Assembly (NCBI GenBank): GCA_031255425.1
Contig: JAIRSN010000186.1
Span: 1 to 6,268 of the forward strand
Reading direction: 5' to 3'
Source of the DNA: Dysgonamonadaceae bacterium
Lineage (GTDB): Bacteria; Bacteroidota; Bacteroidia; Bacteroidales; Azobacteroidaceae
DNA: 6,268 nucleotides
Made by a program: the position numbers and the translations under genes. The number at the start of each line of letters is the position of its first letter. Position 1 is the first letter of the stretch. Under the pieces are notes generated by a model. That model saw only the letters and a list, made by a program, of their open reading frames with translations. It searched no databases and was not told the origin of the DNA. This document shows, piece after piece, positions 1 to 6,046 of the stretch.

Positions 1-813
1 CTCTTTGCCAAAGAAAAGCAGATGGTCGACGCCTTTAAGGGAAGTTTGATCACCAAACAGATTGCCGCCGCCGACAAGCGCCGCGACAAGGCAATCGTCG
101 GTTTCCACACCATCATCAAGGGGCTTTTGCGCCATTCCGACCCGAAGACAGTAGCCGCCGCGGAGACAATCGAGTTTCGTATCCGGTCGTTCCGCGAAGA
201 AATCGCCCGGAAGTCGTACGATGCGGAATCAACTGCCGTTGAAATCTTTGTCGATGATATGGAAGGCGCGTTCGCCGACGATGTAACCACGCTCGGCCTG
301 ACTAATTGGATCGAAGACCTTGCCGTCGCCCACAACGACTTCCAGACCCTCTTTACCCAGCGTAACACCGAGACAGCGGCTCGTCCGGAAGGACAACTGA
401 AAGAGATTCGCCGGCAGCTCGACCTGGTTTATCACGGTATGACCCGGTTAATTGTCGCCTGTATAATGGTCAACGGCGAAAAGGGATACGGTCCATTTGT
501 CAAAGAACTGAACTCCCTGATAGCATACGTCAAAGGCCACGATCTCCACCAGACAAAGACCGACATCAAAGACGTCGACATCGCCACCATTCCGGATCAA
601 GTCTACGAAGGCAAGCCGGTCGTAGTTCTTCCGGAAGTCTACTACAAAGGCAAAGAACTCGTCTTCGCCACCGACTACGAGGTGACCTACAAGCACAACG
701 ACCGCGTGGGGACCGCGTCGCTTTCGGTGCATGGCAAGTGGGCGTACAAATGGAAAAGCGTTACCCGATTTATTATTGTGGAACCTTTGGAAAAAGGAGG
801 CGCACCTCTTTAA
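1..813 (+). CDS. DUF6261 family protein with C-terminal Ig-like segment (5' end missing)
   Basis: The frame is open from the first base (L-F-A-K-E-K-Q precedes the first internal Met at 22), so the true start lies upstream; by comparison with remembered family members roughly 45-60 N-terminal residues are missing. The 270 visible residues have two parts. Residues 1 to about 185 are helical and match DUF6261, a Bacteroidota family of unknown function: a charged stretch (KQIAAADKRRDKAI), the segment DDVTTLGLTNWIEDL, and a late helix with VNGEKGYGPFVKELNSLI. Residues about 193-262 (nt 577-786) look like a small beta-sandwich repeat of bacterial surface proteins, with the pattern IPDQVYEGKPV, then YYKGKELVFATDYEVTY, then VGTASLSVHGK, ending FIIVEPL. 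No signal peptide can be judged because the start is absent. Family assignment is by recognition; the role is unknown. Confidence 0.8.
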   Translation, partial: LFAKEKQMVDAFKGSLITKQIAAADKRRDKAIVGFHTIIKGLLRHSDPKTVAAAETIEFRIRSFREEIARKSYDAESTAVEIFVDDMEGAFADDVTTLGLTNWIEDLAVAHNDFQTLFTQRNTETAARPEGQLKEIRRQLDLVYHGMTRLIVACIMVNGEKGYGPFVKELNSLIAYVKGHDLHQTKTDIKDVDIATIPDQVYEGKPVVVLPEVYYKGKELVFATDYEVTYKHNDRVGTASLSVHGKWAYKWKSVTRFIIVEPLEKGGAPL

Positions 814-823
814 AATATAAAAG
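794..823 (+). terminator. possible intrinsic terminator overlapping the end of the DUF6261 gene
   Basis: Bases 794-800 (AAGGAGG) can pair with 805-811 (CCTCTTT) around the loop CGCA, giving a 7-bp stem with one G-T wobble. It is followed by an A/T-rich stretch (TTTAAAATATAA), not a clean T run. The stem lies inside the last codons and includes the first base of the stop codon. Position fits a terminator, but the stem is short and the tail imperfect. Confidence 0.3.
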
Positions 824-880
824 ACACTGCGTGTCCGCCGCCCGCCTTGTTGAAAACATGTTTATACTTTCGACCGCTCC

Positions 881-914
881 TTTTCTTTTGCGCTACCATA
901 TTTTAGTACTTTTG
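881..914 (+). promoter_or_regulatory. dnaB promoter, Bacteroidota type
   Basis: TACTTTTG at 907-914 is an exact match to the Bacteroidota primary sigma -7 consensus TAnnTTTG. The upstream TTTTCTTTTG (881-890) supplies a -33-like element: its TTTG (887-890) lies 16 bases before the -7 box, slightly closer than the usual 19-21, while TTTTC (881-885) lies 21 bases away. Transcription would start near 920, leaving an A-rich leader of about 17 bases before the dnaB ATG. Confidence 0.65.
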
Positions 915-937
915 TCTTCGTTAAAAAAGAAAAAACA

Positions 938-2467
938 ATGGCAATACAGAACAACGCTAATTCCAAGGGAAATACCCGCAACAGTAAGAAAACAAACACA
1001 GAAGAAACCGGACGGATTCAACCGCAGGCGCGCGAGTTGGAAGAAGCCGTGCTGGGAGCGCTGATGCTCGAAAAAGACGCCTATTCCATGATCGGCGAGA
1101 TACTGACGCCGCAGAGCTTTTACGACAAAACCCACGAACTGATATTTACCGCTATCCAGAACCTGGCGATTCAGCAACGGCCGATCGACATGCTTACCGT
1201 GGTGGAACAATTACGCAAATCCGGCGATATAGACACCGTCGGCGGCGTTCCCTACATCGCCCAGTTGTCCCAGAAAGTAGTGTCCAGCGCCCACTTGGAG
1301 TACCATGCGCGGATTGTTGCCCAAAAAGCGTTGGCACGGGAACTGATCTCGTTCTCGTCCGTTGTGGCAAGCAAAGCCTTCGACGAAACCAACGATGTGG
1401 ACGACCTGATGCAGGAAGCCGAAGGCCAACTGTTTGAAATATCCCAACGGAATGTGAAGAAAGACGTGGTTGCCATCAACCCGATTATCCGGGAAGCGAT
1501 CGACCTGATGACCGAAGCCGCCAAACGGACCGACGGGCTGAGCGGCCTGCAATCCGGGTTCAACGATCTCGACAAGATCACTTCCGGCTGGCAGAACTCC
1601 GATTTAATCATCATTGCGGCGCGGCCTGCGATGGGGAAGACCGCCTTCGTGCTGTCGATGGCAAAGAATATGGCGGTCAACTTCAGCATCCCGGTTGCCG
1701 TGTTTTCGTTGGAAATGTCGAACGTTCAGTTGGTCAACCGCCTGATTGTAAACGTGACGGAAATCCCCGGCGAGAAAATCAAGAGCGGACGCCTGCAACA
1801 ATACGAATGGCAGCAATTAGACCAGAAAGTCAAACAACTCTACGACGCGCCGATCTTCGTGGACGATACGCCCAGCCTGTCGGTGTTCGAGCTACGCACC
1901 AAAGCCCGGCGGCTGGTAAAGGAACACAAGGTGAAATGCATCATCATCGACTACCTGCAACTGATGAACGCCAGCGGCATGAGCTTCGGCAGCCGGGAAC
2001 AGGAAGTCAGCATCATCTCCCGTTCGCTGAAAGGATTGGCAAAGGAGTTGAACATTCCGATTGTCGCGCTGTCGCAGTTGAACCGGAGCGTCGAATCCCG
2101 TTCCATCAAGGACGGACCCGATGCGAAGCGGCCGCAACTGTCCGACCTGCGCGAGTCGGGCGCCATCGAACAGGACGCCGACATCGTCTGCTTTATCCAT
2201 CGACCCGAATACTATAAAATATTTGAAGATTCGCACGGAAACGACCTGCGGGGAAAGGCGGAAATCATTATCGCCAAGCATCGTAACGGTTCCACCGGCG
2301 ACGTATTGCTGAGTTTCAAACACGAATATGTGCGTTTCCAGAACCTGAATGAAGACCGCATCATCGAAGAATATCAATCCCGCATCAACAGCCAGGCGGA
2401 TTTGGTTCCCGCCGAGAAGTTCTACCGGACCAGCACCGCCAACCGTCCGGAAGACATGCCTTTCTGA
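938..2467 (+). CDS. dnaB: replicative DNA helicase DnaB
   Basis: This 509-residue protein is the hexameric ring helicase that unwinds DNA at the replication fork, hydrolysing ATP and working with primase. After a polar tail (1-30) comes the DnaB N-terminal helical domain (about 31-130, with AVLGALMLEKDAY and PIDMLTVVEQL), a linker, then the RecA-like motor domain from about 200. Visible motifs are Walker A ARPAMGKT (228-235), the catalytic glutamate in FSLEM (E259), Walker B IIIDYLQLM (335-343), the SQLNRSVESR motif (379-388) and AKHRNGSTG (446-454), which carries the likely arginine finger R449. Length is normal and no intein interrupts the ATPase motifs. The ATG at 938 follows an A-rich leader without a Shine-Dalgarno sequence, normal for Bacteroidota. 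The preceding gene is unrelated and a promoter lies in the gap, so it is probably transcribed alone. Confidence 0.97.
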   Translation: MAIQNNANSKGNTRNSKKTNTEETGRIQPQARELEEAVLGALMLEKDAYSMIGEILTPQSFYDKTHELIFTAIQNLAIQQRPIDMLTVVEQLRKSGDIDTVGGVPYIAQLSQKVVSSAHLEYHARIVAQKALARELISFSSVVASKAFDETNDVDDLMQEAEGQLFEISQRNVKKDVVAINPIIREAIDLMTEAAKRTDGLSGLQSGFNDLDKITSGWQNSDLIIIAARPAMGKTAFVLSMAKNMAVNFSIPVAVFSLEMSNVQLVNRLIVNVTEIPGEKIKSGRLQQYEWQQLDQKVKQLYDAPIFVDDTPSLSVFELRTKARRLVKEHKVKCIIIDYLQLMNASGMSFGSREQEVSIISRSLKGLAKELNIPIVALSQLNRSVESRSIKDGPDAKRPQLSDLRESGAIEQDADIVCFIHRPEYYKIFEDSHGNDLRGKAEIIIAKHRNGSTGDVLLSFKHEYVRFQNLNEDRIIEEYQSRINSQADLVPAEKFYRTSTANRPEDMPF

Positions 2468-3058
2468 TCACAACATCGAAACGGATTCTACCTTTTGCAG
2501 CCTGTTCCTCAACCGTTCCGCCGCACTTTGGCGGATGCACAGCGTCATCCGGCAAGGCATCCCGAACGCCTGCTGCCGGACCTGCGCCCCGTCCTCTTTC
2601 ACAATCTTCAGGATCCGGTCGAGAAAAGGATATTCAAACGCGAAAGTAACCGCCTCATCCACCGTCTTCTCAACGACTTGGGCATTGCCTACGGCATCCT
2701 GAGCCGCCGCGCGGTAGGCGGCAATCAATCCGCTCGGCCCCAGCTTCACGCCACCGAAGTAGCGGACTACAAGAATCAGAACGTCGGTTAATCCGTTGGA
2801 ATGAATCACGCCCAGAATCGGTTTGCCGGCAGTAGAGGACGGTTCGCCGTCGTCGTTGACGCGAAACTGCGTCCGGGCGGCGCCCAGCACGTACGCCCAG
2901 CACACATGCCGGGCATCGTAATACTGTTTCCGGTAGCCGGCGACCACTTCTTTCGCCTGTTCAGGCGTTTGCACGGGGAGCGCGAAGGAGAGAAACTTGC
3001 TTCTCTGTTCGTTTACATATCCTTTCGCAAGGCTTGCGAGGGTCTTGTAGCTGTCCAT
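2468..3058 (-). CDS. YigZ/IMPACT family protein
   Basis: The 196-residue product belongs to the YigZ/IMPACT (UPF0029) family, soluble two-domain proteins related to the eukaryotic translation regulator IMPACT; the bacterial role is not settled. The N-terminal IMPACT domain shows EQRSKFLSFALPV (17-29), YYDARHVCWAY (46-56), the signature DDGEPSSTAGKPIL (69-82) and VVRYFGGVKLGPSGLIAAY (97-115). The C-terminal part (about 135-196) fits the ferredoxin-like DUF1949 domain (FEYPFLDRILKIVKE). I chose the ATG at 3058, giving MDSYKTLASLAKGY, which matches family N-termini. A TTG at 3070 would overlap the proS stop and add four residues. It lies 8 bases after proS on the same strand, so the two are probably co-transcribed. 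Its stop directly abuts that of dnaB. Confidence 0.93.
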   Translation of the reverse strand: MDSYKTLASLAKGYVNEQRSKFLSFALPVQTPEQAKEVVAGYRKQYYDARHVCWAYVLGAARTQFRVNDDGEPSSTAGKPILGVIHSNGLTDVLILVVRYFGGVKLGPSGLIAAYRAAAQDAVGNAQVVEKTVDEAVTFAFEYPFLDRILKIVKEDGAQVRQQAFGMPCRMTLCIRQSAAERLRNRLQKVESVSML

Positions 3059-3066
3059 CAGGAGGG

Positions 3067-4548
3067 TCAATAGGCTCTGGCAAAGACGACCCGTTGCTTG
3101 GAGGGTTTTCCGGTGACCATGTCCACGCCCGGCGTCAGGTCGCCGTCTAAGGGGATGCAGCGGATGGTCGCTTTGGTTTCCGCTTTGATTCGTTCTTCGG
3201 TTTCGGGAGTGCCGTCCCAGTGAGCCAGAAGGAATCCGCCGGTTTCGATTTTCTCTTTGAACGCATCGTACGAGTCGACGGTGATTGTTTTTGCGGCGCG
3301 GTAATCCAGCGCTTTCCGGTAGATATTGCGTTGAATATCCTCCAACAAGGCTTTCACGTGCAGCGCAATGCCATCGACCGGCACCGTTTCCTTGGTCAGG
3401 GTATCGCGGCGGGCTACTTCGATGGTTCCGTTTTCCAGGTCGCGGGCGCCCATCGCCAACCGCACCGGCACACCTTTCAATTCGTATTCGGCAAACTTCC
3501 AGCCCGGTTTCTTGTTGAGCGAGTTGTCGTATTTTACGCTGATGCCCAGCGCTTTCAACTCGTTGCTGAGGACCGCCACCCGTTCGTTGAGTACCGCCAA
3601 GCCCGCATCATCCTTATAAACAGGAATGATAACGACCTGGTAGGGCGCCAGTTTCGGGGGAAGCACCAGCCCGTTGTTGTCGGAATGCGACATGATCAAC
3701 GCGCCCATCAAACGGGTAGAAACGCCCCAGGAGGTCGCCCAGACATATTCCCGCTGCCCTTCCCTGTTCAGGAACTGGACGTCGAACGCTTTGGCAAAGT
3801 TCTGTCCCAGGAAGTGCGACGTTCCCGCTTGCAGAGCTTTCCCGTCCTGCATCAGCGCTTCGATGCAATAGGTGTCCTCAGCACCGGCGAAGCGTTCGCT
3901 GGCCGTTTTTACGCCTTTCAACACAGGGATCGCCATGTATTGCTCGGCAAAACAGGCATATACGTTCAACATTTTCACGGTTTCCTCTATCGCTTCTTCG
4001 CGGGTGGCATGTGCCGTATGTCCTTCTTGCCAAAGGAATTCGGCGGTTCGCAGAAACAGGCGGGTACGCATCTCCCAACGAACCACGTTCGCCCATTGAT
4101 TGACCAGAACAGGCAAATCGCGGTGCGACTGAATCCATCCCCGGTAGGTATTCCAGATAATGGTTTCGGAGGTCGGGCGGACGATCAGTTCTTCCTCCAG
4201 CCGGGCATCGGGATCCACCACGACGCCTTTCCCGCGCGGGTCGTTTTTGAGGCGGTAATGCGTCACGACGGCGCACTCTTTGGCAAAGCCTTCCACGTGA
4301 TTTGCCTCCTTACTGAAAAAGGATTTGGGGATAAACAGCGGAAAATACGCGTTGACGTGCCCGGTTTCCTTAAACATATCGTCCAGTTGCCGCTGGATTT
4401 TCTCCCAGATTGCATACCCGTAGGGCTTGACCACCATACAGCCCCTGACTGCCGAGTTTTCCGCCAAGTCGGCTTTAATCACCAAATCGTTGTACCACTG
4501 CGAATAGTTTTCGTCCCTTGAGGTCAGTTCTTTTATTTCTTTTGCCAT
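3067..4548 (-). CDS. proS: prolyl-tRNA synthetase, archaeal/eukaryotic-like type
   Basis: This cytoplasmic class II aminoacyl-tRNA synthetase (493 residues) charges tRNA-Pro with proline using ATP. It is the shorter form without the editing insertion of the E. coli type. Visible elements are RPTSETIIW (124-132), motif 2 VVRWEMRTR (155-163), [15 protein letters not shown] (168-182), [16 protein letters not shown] (242-257) and motif 3 [12 protein letters not shown] (275-286). The anticodon-binding domain follows (about 303-405), then a C-terminal domain ending RVVFARAY, with the terminal Tyr typical of this class. I chose the ATG at 4548 ([20 protein letters not shown]). A GTG at 4584 would add 12 residues but overlaps the -7 promoter box, so it would lie upstream of the transcript start. 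The Zn-binding cysteines of the human enzyme's C-terminal domain are not visible; only C463 remains there. Confidence 0.97.
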   Translation of the reverse strand: MAKEIKELTSRDENYSQWYNDLVIKADLAENSAVRGCMVVKPYGYAIWEKIQRQLDDMFKETGHVNAYFPLFIPKSFFSKEANHVEGFAKECAVVTHYRLKNDPRGKGVVVDPDARLEEELIVRPTSETIIWNTYRGWIQSHRDLPVLVNQWANVVRWEMRTRLFLRTAEFLWQEGHTAHATREEAIEETVKMLNVYACFAEQYMAIPVLKGVKTASERFAGAEDTYCIEALMQDGKALQAGTSHFLGQNFAKAFDVQFLNREGQREYVWATSWGVSTRLMGALIMSHSDNNGLVLPPKLAPYQVVIIPVYKDDAGLAVLNERVAVLSNELKALGISVKYDNSLNKKPGWKFAEYELKGVPVRLAMGARDLENGTIEVARRDTLTKETVPVDGIALHVKALLEDIQRNIYRKALDYRAAKTITVDSYDAFKEKIETGGFLLAHWDGTPETEERIKAETKATIRCIPLDGDLTPGVDMVTGKPSKQRVVFARAY

Positions 4549-4583
4549 TTTGACTTTATTTTGAGATTTTATATTTGCGACCA

Positions 4584-4619
4584 CAAAAGTACACGATAAA
4601 AATGACTTTTACCACAAAA
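4584..4619 (-). promoter_or_regulatory. proS-yigZ promoter, Bacteroidota type
   Basis: Read on the minus strand, TACTTTTG (4591 to 4584) exactly matches the -7 consensus TAnnTTTG. A TTTTG (4619 to 4615) lies 23 bases upstream and may be the -33 element, a little further than usual. Both lie within copies of a perfect 10-base direct repeat, ACCACAAAAG on the plus strand at 4580-4589 and 4611-4620. Transcription would start near 4577, giving a leader of about 28 bases before the proS ATG. Confidence 0.65.
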
Positions 4620-4638
4620 GGGAATCCCAAATTGCAAA

Positions 4639-4668
4639 TTCCGGATGTTCCGGTATCCGGCTTTCCGG
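4639..4668 (+). repeat. four short TTCCGG-type repeats
   Basis: Four CCGG cores occur at 4641, 4650, 4657 and 4665, three preceded by TT and one by AT, at intervals of 9, 7 and 8 bases. Within this block CCGGAT (4641-4646) and ATCCGG (4655-4660) form a 6-bp inverted repeat around an 8-base loop. The block sits between the divergent proS and LytTR promoters, outside any gene. No function can be assigned from sequence. Confidence 0.6.
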
Positions 4669-4702
4669 TGCGCCTGCCGCACTAAGGCGTGTGCGCCTGC
4701 CG
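4668..4702 (+). repeat. 12-base direct repeat, 23-base period
   Basis: GTGCGCCTGCCG occurs perfectly at 4668-4679 and 4691-4702, with an 11-base spacer. A small inverted repeat, AGGCG (4685-4689) and CGCCT (4694-4698) around TGTG, overlaps the second copy. The block is much more GC-rich than the promoter sequence around it. It ends 33 bases before the -33 element of the LytTR gene, so it could be a regulator binding site. Confidence 0.65.
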
Positions 4703-4735
4703 GTGCGTAGCCGCGGAAGCGGGCGCCTTTCCTGC

Positions 4736-4765
4736 TTTCATATTAAAATTTTTCATGTATCTTTG
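4736..4765 (+). promoter_or_regulatory. promoter of the LytTR gene
   Basis: TATCTTTG at 4758-4765 exactly matches the Bacteroidota -7 consensus TAnnTTTG. TTTC at 4736-4739, 18 bases upstream, is a fair -33 element. Transcription would begin around 4772, about 25 bases before the chosen ATG. This promoter also shows that in-frame start codons upstream of it, such as the one at 4689, are unlikely to be used. Confidence 0.65.
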
Positions 4766-4770
4766 TGCCG

Positions 4771-4792
4771 GAAAATTTTCTATACCGCGGTA
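4771..4792. promoter_or_regulatory. two adjacent perfect 10-base palindromes at the predicted transcript start
   Basis: GAAAATTTTC (4771-4780) and TACCGCGGTA (4783-4792) are both perfect palindromes, separated by two bases. They cover the predicted transcription start and leader of the LytTR gene. Palindromes here could be operator half-sites for a dimeric repressor, but no binding protein is identified and short palindromes can arise by chance. Confidence 0.4.
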
Positions 4793-4796
4793 CAAT

Positions 4797-5639
4797 ATGT
4801 TTAATCAAAAGATGCCAAGTTACATTTACAGCAAGCAAAACATTGTTTATTTGATTTTGTCCACTGCTTTTTTTGCCCTGATATTCATCAATTTATATAA
4901 GCCGTTCAGTTCGGAGAACTGGTATCCTGTTTCCGATTTCATGTTTTTTGTTTTTTCCAGCCTGATCATCCTGACCGGCGTGCTGGTGGTGGTCATCAGC
5001 CGGGTCATCCTGTACCGGACGGGGAAGCGGAAAGCGATTACAATCGGGAATTATGCGGTATGGATTGTTTTGGAGATTTTTTTTATGTCGCTCTTTTACA
5101 CGATTTACACGCTGGCGCTGAACCCCGAACGCGATTACCTGAGTTCGTTCAAGGAATCGACCATCAACACGGCGCTGGTGCTTCTTTTGCCGTATACCAT
5201 TGTGCATCTTTACCTTATTTACAGGGAAAACAAACGCCAACTGGAAAAAATCGAAAGCGCTCATGCCGAAACGACCCTTCCCCAGAAAATATATTCTTTT
5301 TACGATGAGAAAAACGAATTGCGGCTTTCCGTAAACCGCAACAACCTGCTTTACATCGAGTCGGCGGACAACTACGTCCTTATTTGGTACCTCAACAAAG
5401 GCTCGCTGACGAAATTCATGCTGCGAAACTCGATGAAAGCCATCGAGGAGCAGATGGCGGAGACGCATTTGCTTCGCTGCCACCGTTCTTACATCGTGAA
5501 CTTCGAGCAGATCAATGTGATCCGCCGGCAGAAAGACGGCATTTATGTGGAATTCGGCATGAAAGACGTTCCGGACATTCCCATTTCCAAGAAATACAGT
5601 GAACGAGTTATTCTAAAATTTACCGAAGGTTTTGTCTGA
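4797..5639 (+). CDS. membrane-anchored LytTR-type DNA-binding regulator
   Basis: The 280-residue product combines a membrane part and a DNA-binding part. Four hydrophobic segments (about 15-35, 47-72, 82-106 and 123-142) form the N-terminal membrane domain. A charged linker (YRENKRQLEKIESAHAE) leads to a LytTR domain (about 172-277) with the family's usual landmarks: NNLLYIESADNYVLIWY (182-198), LLRCHRSYIVNFEQI (225-239) and DIPISKKYSERV (260-271). LytTR domains bind DNA with a beta-sheet fold, usually at direct repeats. There is no response-regulator receiver domain, so any signal would come through the membrane domain or a partner. I chose the ATG at 4797 because the promoter lies at 4736-4765; an in-frame start at 4689 would be upstream of it, and the Met at 4812 remains possible. 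The target genes are unknown. Confidence 0.9.
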   Translation: MFNQKMPSYIYSKQNIVYLILSTAFFALIFINLYKPFSSENWYPVSDFMFFVFSSLIILTGVLVVVISRVILYRTGKRKAITIGNYAVWIVLEIFFMSLFYTIYTLALNPERDYLSSFKESTINTALVLLLPYTIVHLYLIYRENKRQLEKIESAHAETTLPQKIYSFYDEKNELRLSVNRNNLLYIESADNYVLIWYLNKGSLTKFMLRNSMKAIEEQMAETHLLRCHRSYIVNFEQINVIRRQKDGIYVEFGMKDVPDIPISKKYSERVILKFTEGFV

Positions 5640-5674
5640 GAGGATACATTCCTTCCCAACACGCGCGTTAGTTT

Positions 5675-5980
5675 ATGATGCATTTGATTGAAAATTATAA
5701 TCTTACCGGATTTATCACCGGACTGTTTACCTTCATCATCATCGGACTGTTTCATCCGCTGGTTATCAAAGGCGAGTATTATTTCGGCACCCGGTGTTGG
5801 TGGGTCTTTCTCCTGTTGGGGATTGCCTGCCTTGCCGGAACCTTTTTATTTCACAACACAATCCTTTCCGCCCTGTGCGGAGTGACTGCTTTTTCCGCCT
5901 TCTGGGGCATCGGCGAACTTTTTCAGCAAAAGAAACGGGTTGAAAAAGGGTGGTTCCCCAAGCGGCGCGGACGTAAATAA
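5675..5980 (+). CDS. DUF4491 family small membrane protein
   Basis: This 101-residue protein matches DUF4491, a small uncharacterised family common in gut Bacteroidota and some Firmicutes. Landmarks are GLFTFIIIGLFHPLVIKGEYYFGTRCWW (given here as positions 16-43, key residues HP, EYYFG and CWW), then SAFWGIGELFQQKKRVEKGW. Three hydrophobic segments (about 11-31, 42-60 and 62-80) predict an inner-membrane protein, with a strongly basic tail (KRRGRK). The tandem ATG codons at 5675 and 5678 leave the exact start open by one residue. It lies 35 bases after the LytTR gene on the same strand with no visible promoter between, so the two are probably co-transcribed. The function is unknown. Confidence 0.9.
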   Translation: MMHLIENYNLTGFITGLFTFIIIGLFHPLVIKGEYYFGTRCWWVFLLLGIACLAGTFLFHNTILSALCGVTAFSAFWGIGELFQQKKRVEKGWFPKRRGRK

Positions 5981-6006
5981 AGCCGTTGCGCACGGCACAA
6001 CGGCTT
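5974..6006 (-). terminator. hairpin terminator between convergent genes
   Basis: Read on the minus strand, AAGCCGTTG pairs with CAACGGCTT (9 bp, 5980-5988 with 5998-6006). Three more pairs inside (one T-G wobble) leave a tight CGT loop. The stem is followed on this strand by TATTTA (5979-5974), a fair T-rich tail. On the plus strand the inner stem is broken by a C-A mismatch and the tail is ATCGATTTC, so it serves the FISUMP gene best and may also stop transcripts from the DUF4491 gene, whose stop codon it touches. Confidence 0.65.
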
Positions 6007-6046
6007 ATCGATTTCAAGGCTACACCTTTCGTTTATTGGCAAATGG

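Noticed and set aside
791..800. AAAAAGGAGG as a strong Shine-Dalgarno site
   Set aside because: No start codon follows at a suitable distance, and Bacteroidota rarely rely on such sites. It is coding sequence of the DUF6261 gene and part of a possible hairpin.
858..870. TATACTTTCG as a second -7 box upstream of dnaB
   Set aside because: It does not match TAnnTTTG without an extra base, while an exact match lies closer to the gene at 907-914.
738..1064. A 108-codon open frame on the plus strand between the DUF6261 gene and dnaB
   Set aside because: It overlaps the end of one real gene, the promoter and the start of dnaB in other frames, and its product is low-complexity and basic without family features.
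2517..2535. Hairpin TCCGCC-loop-GGCGGA just after the dnaB stop as a terminator
   Set aside because: The stem is only 6 bp, has no T-rich tail on either strand and lies inside the yigZ coding region.
3220..4521. A 433-codon open frame on the plus strand, opposite proS
   Set aside because: It lies wholly antisense to a clear proS gene. Its translation shows no recognisable domain and looks like the complement of GC-rich codons.
4689..4796. A longer start for the LytTR gene at 4689
   Set aside because: The -7 and -33 promoter elements lie at 4736-4765, downstream of that start codon, and the extra 36 residues look like translated intergenic DNA.
4893..5483. A 196-codon open frame on the minus strand opposite the LytTR gene
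   Set aside because: It is antisense to a well-supported gene and its product resembles no family.
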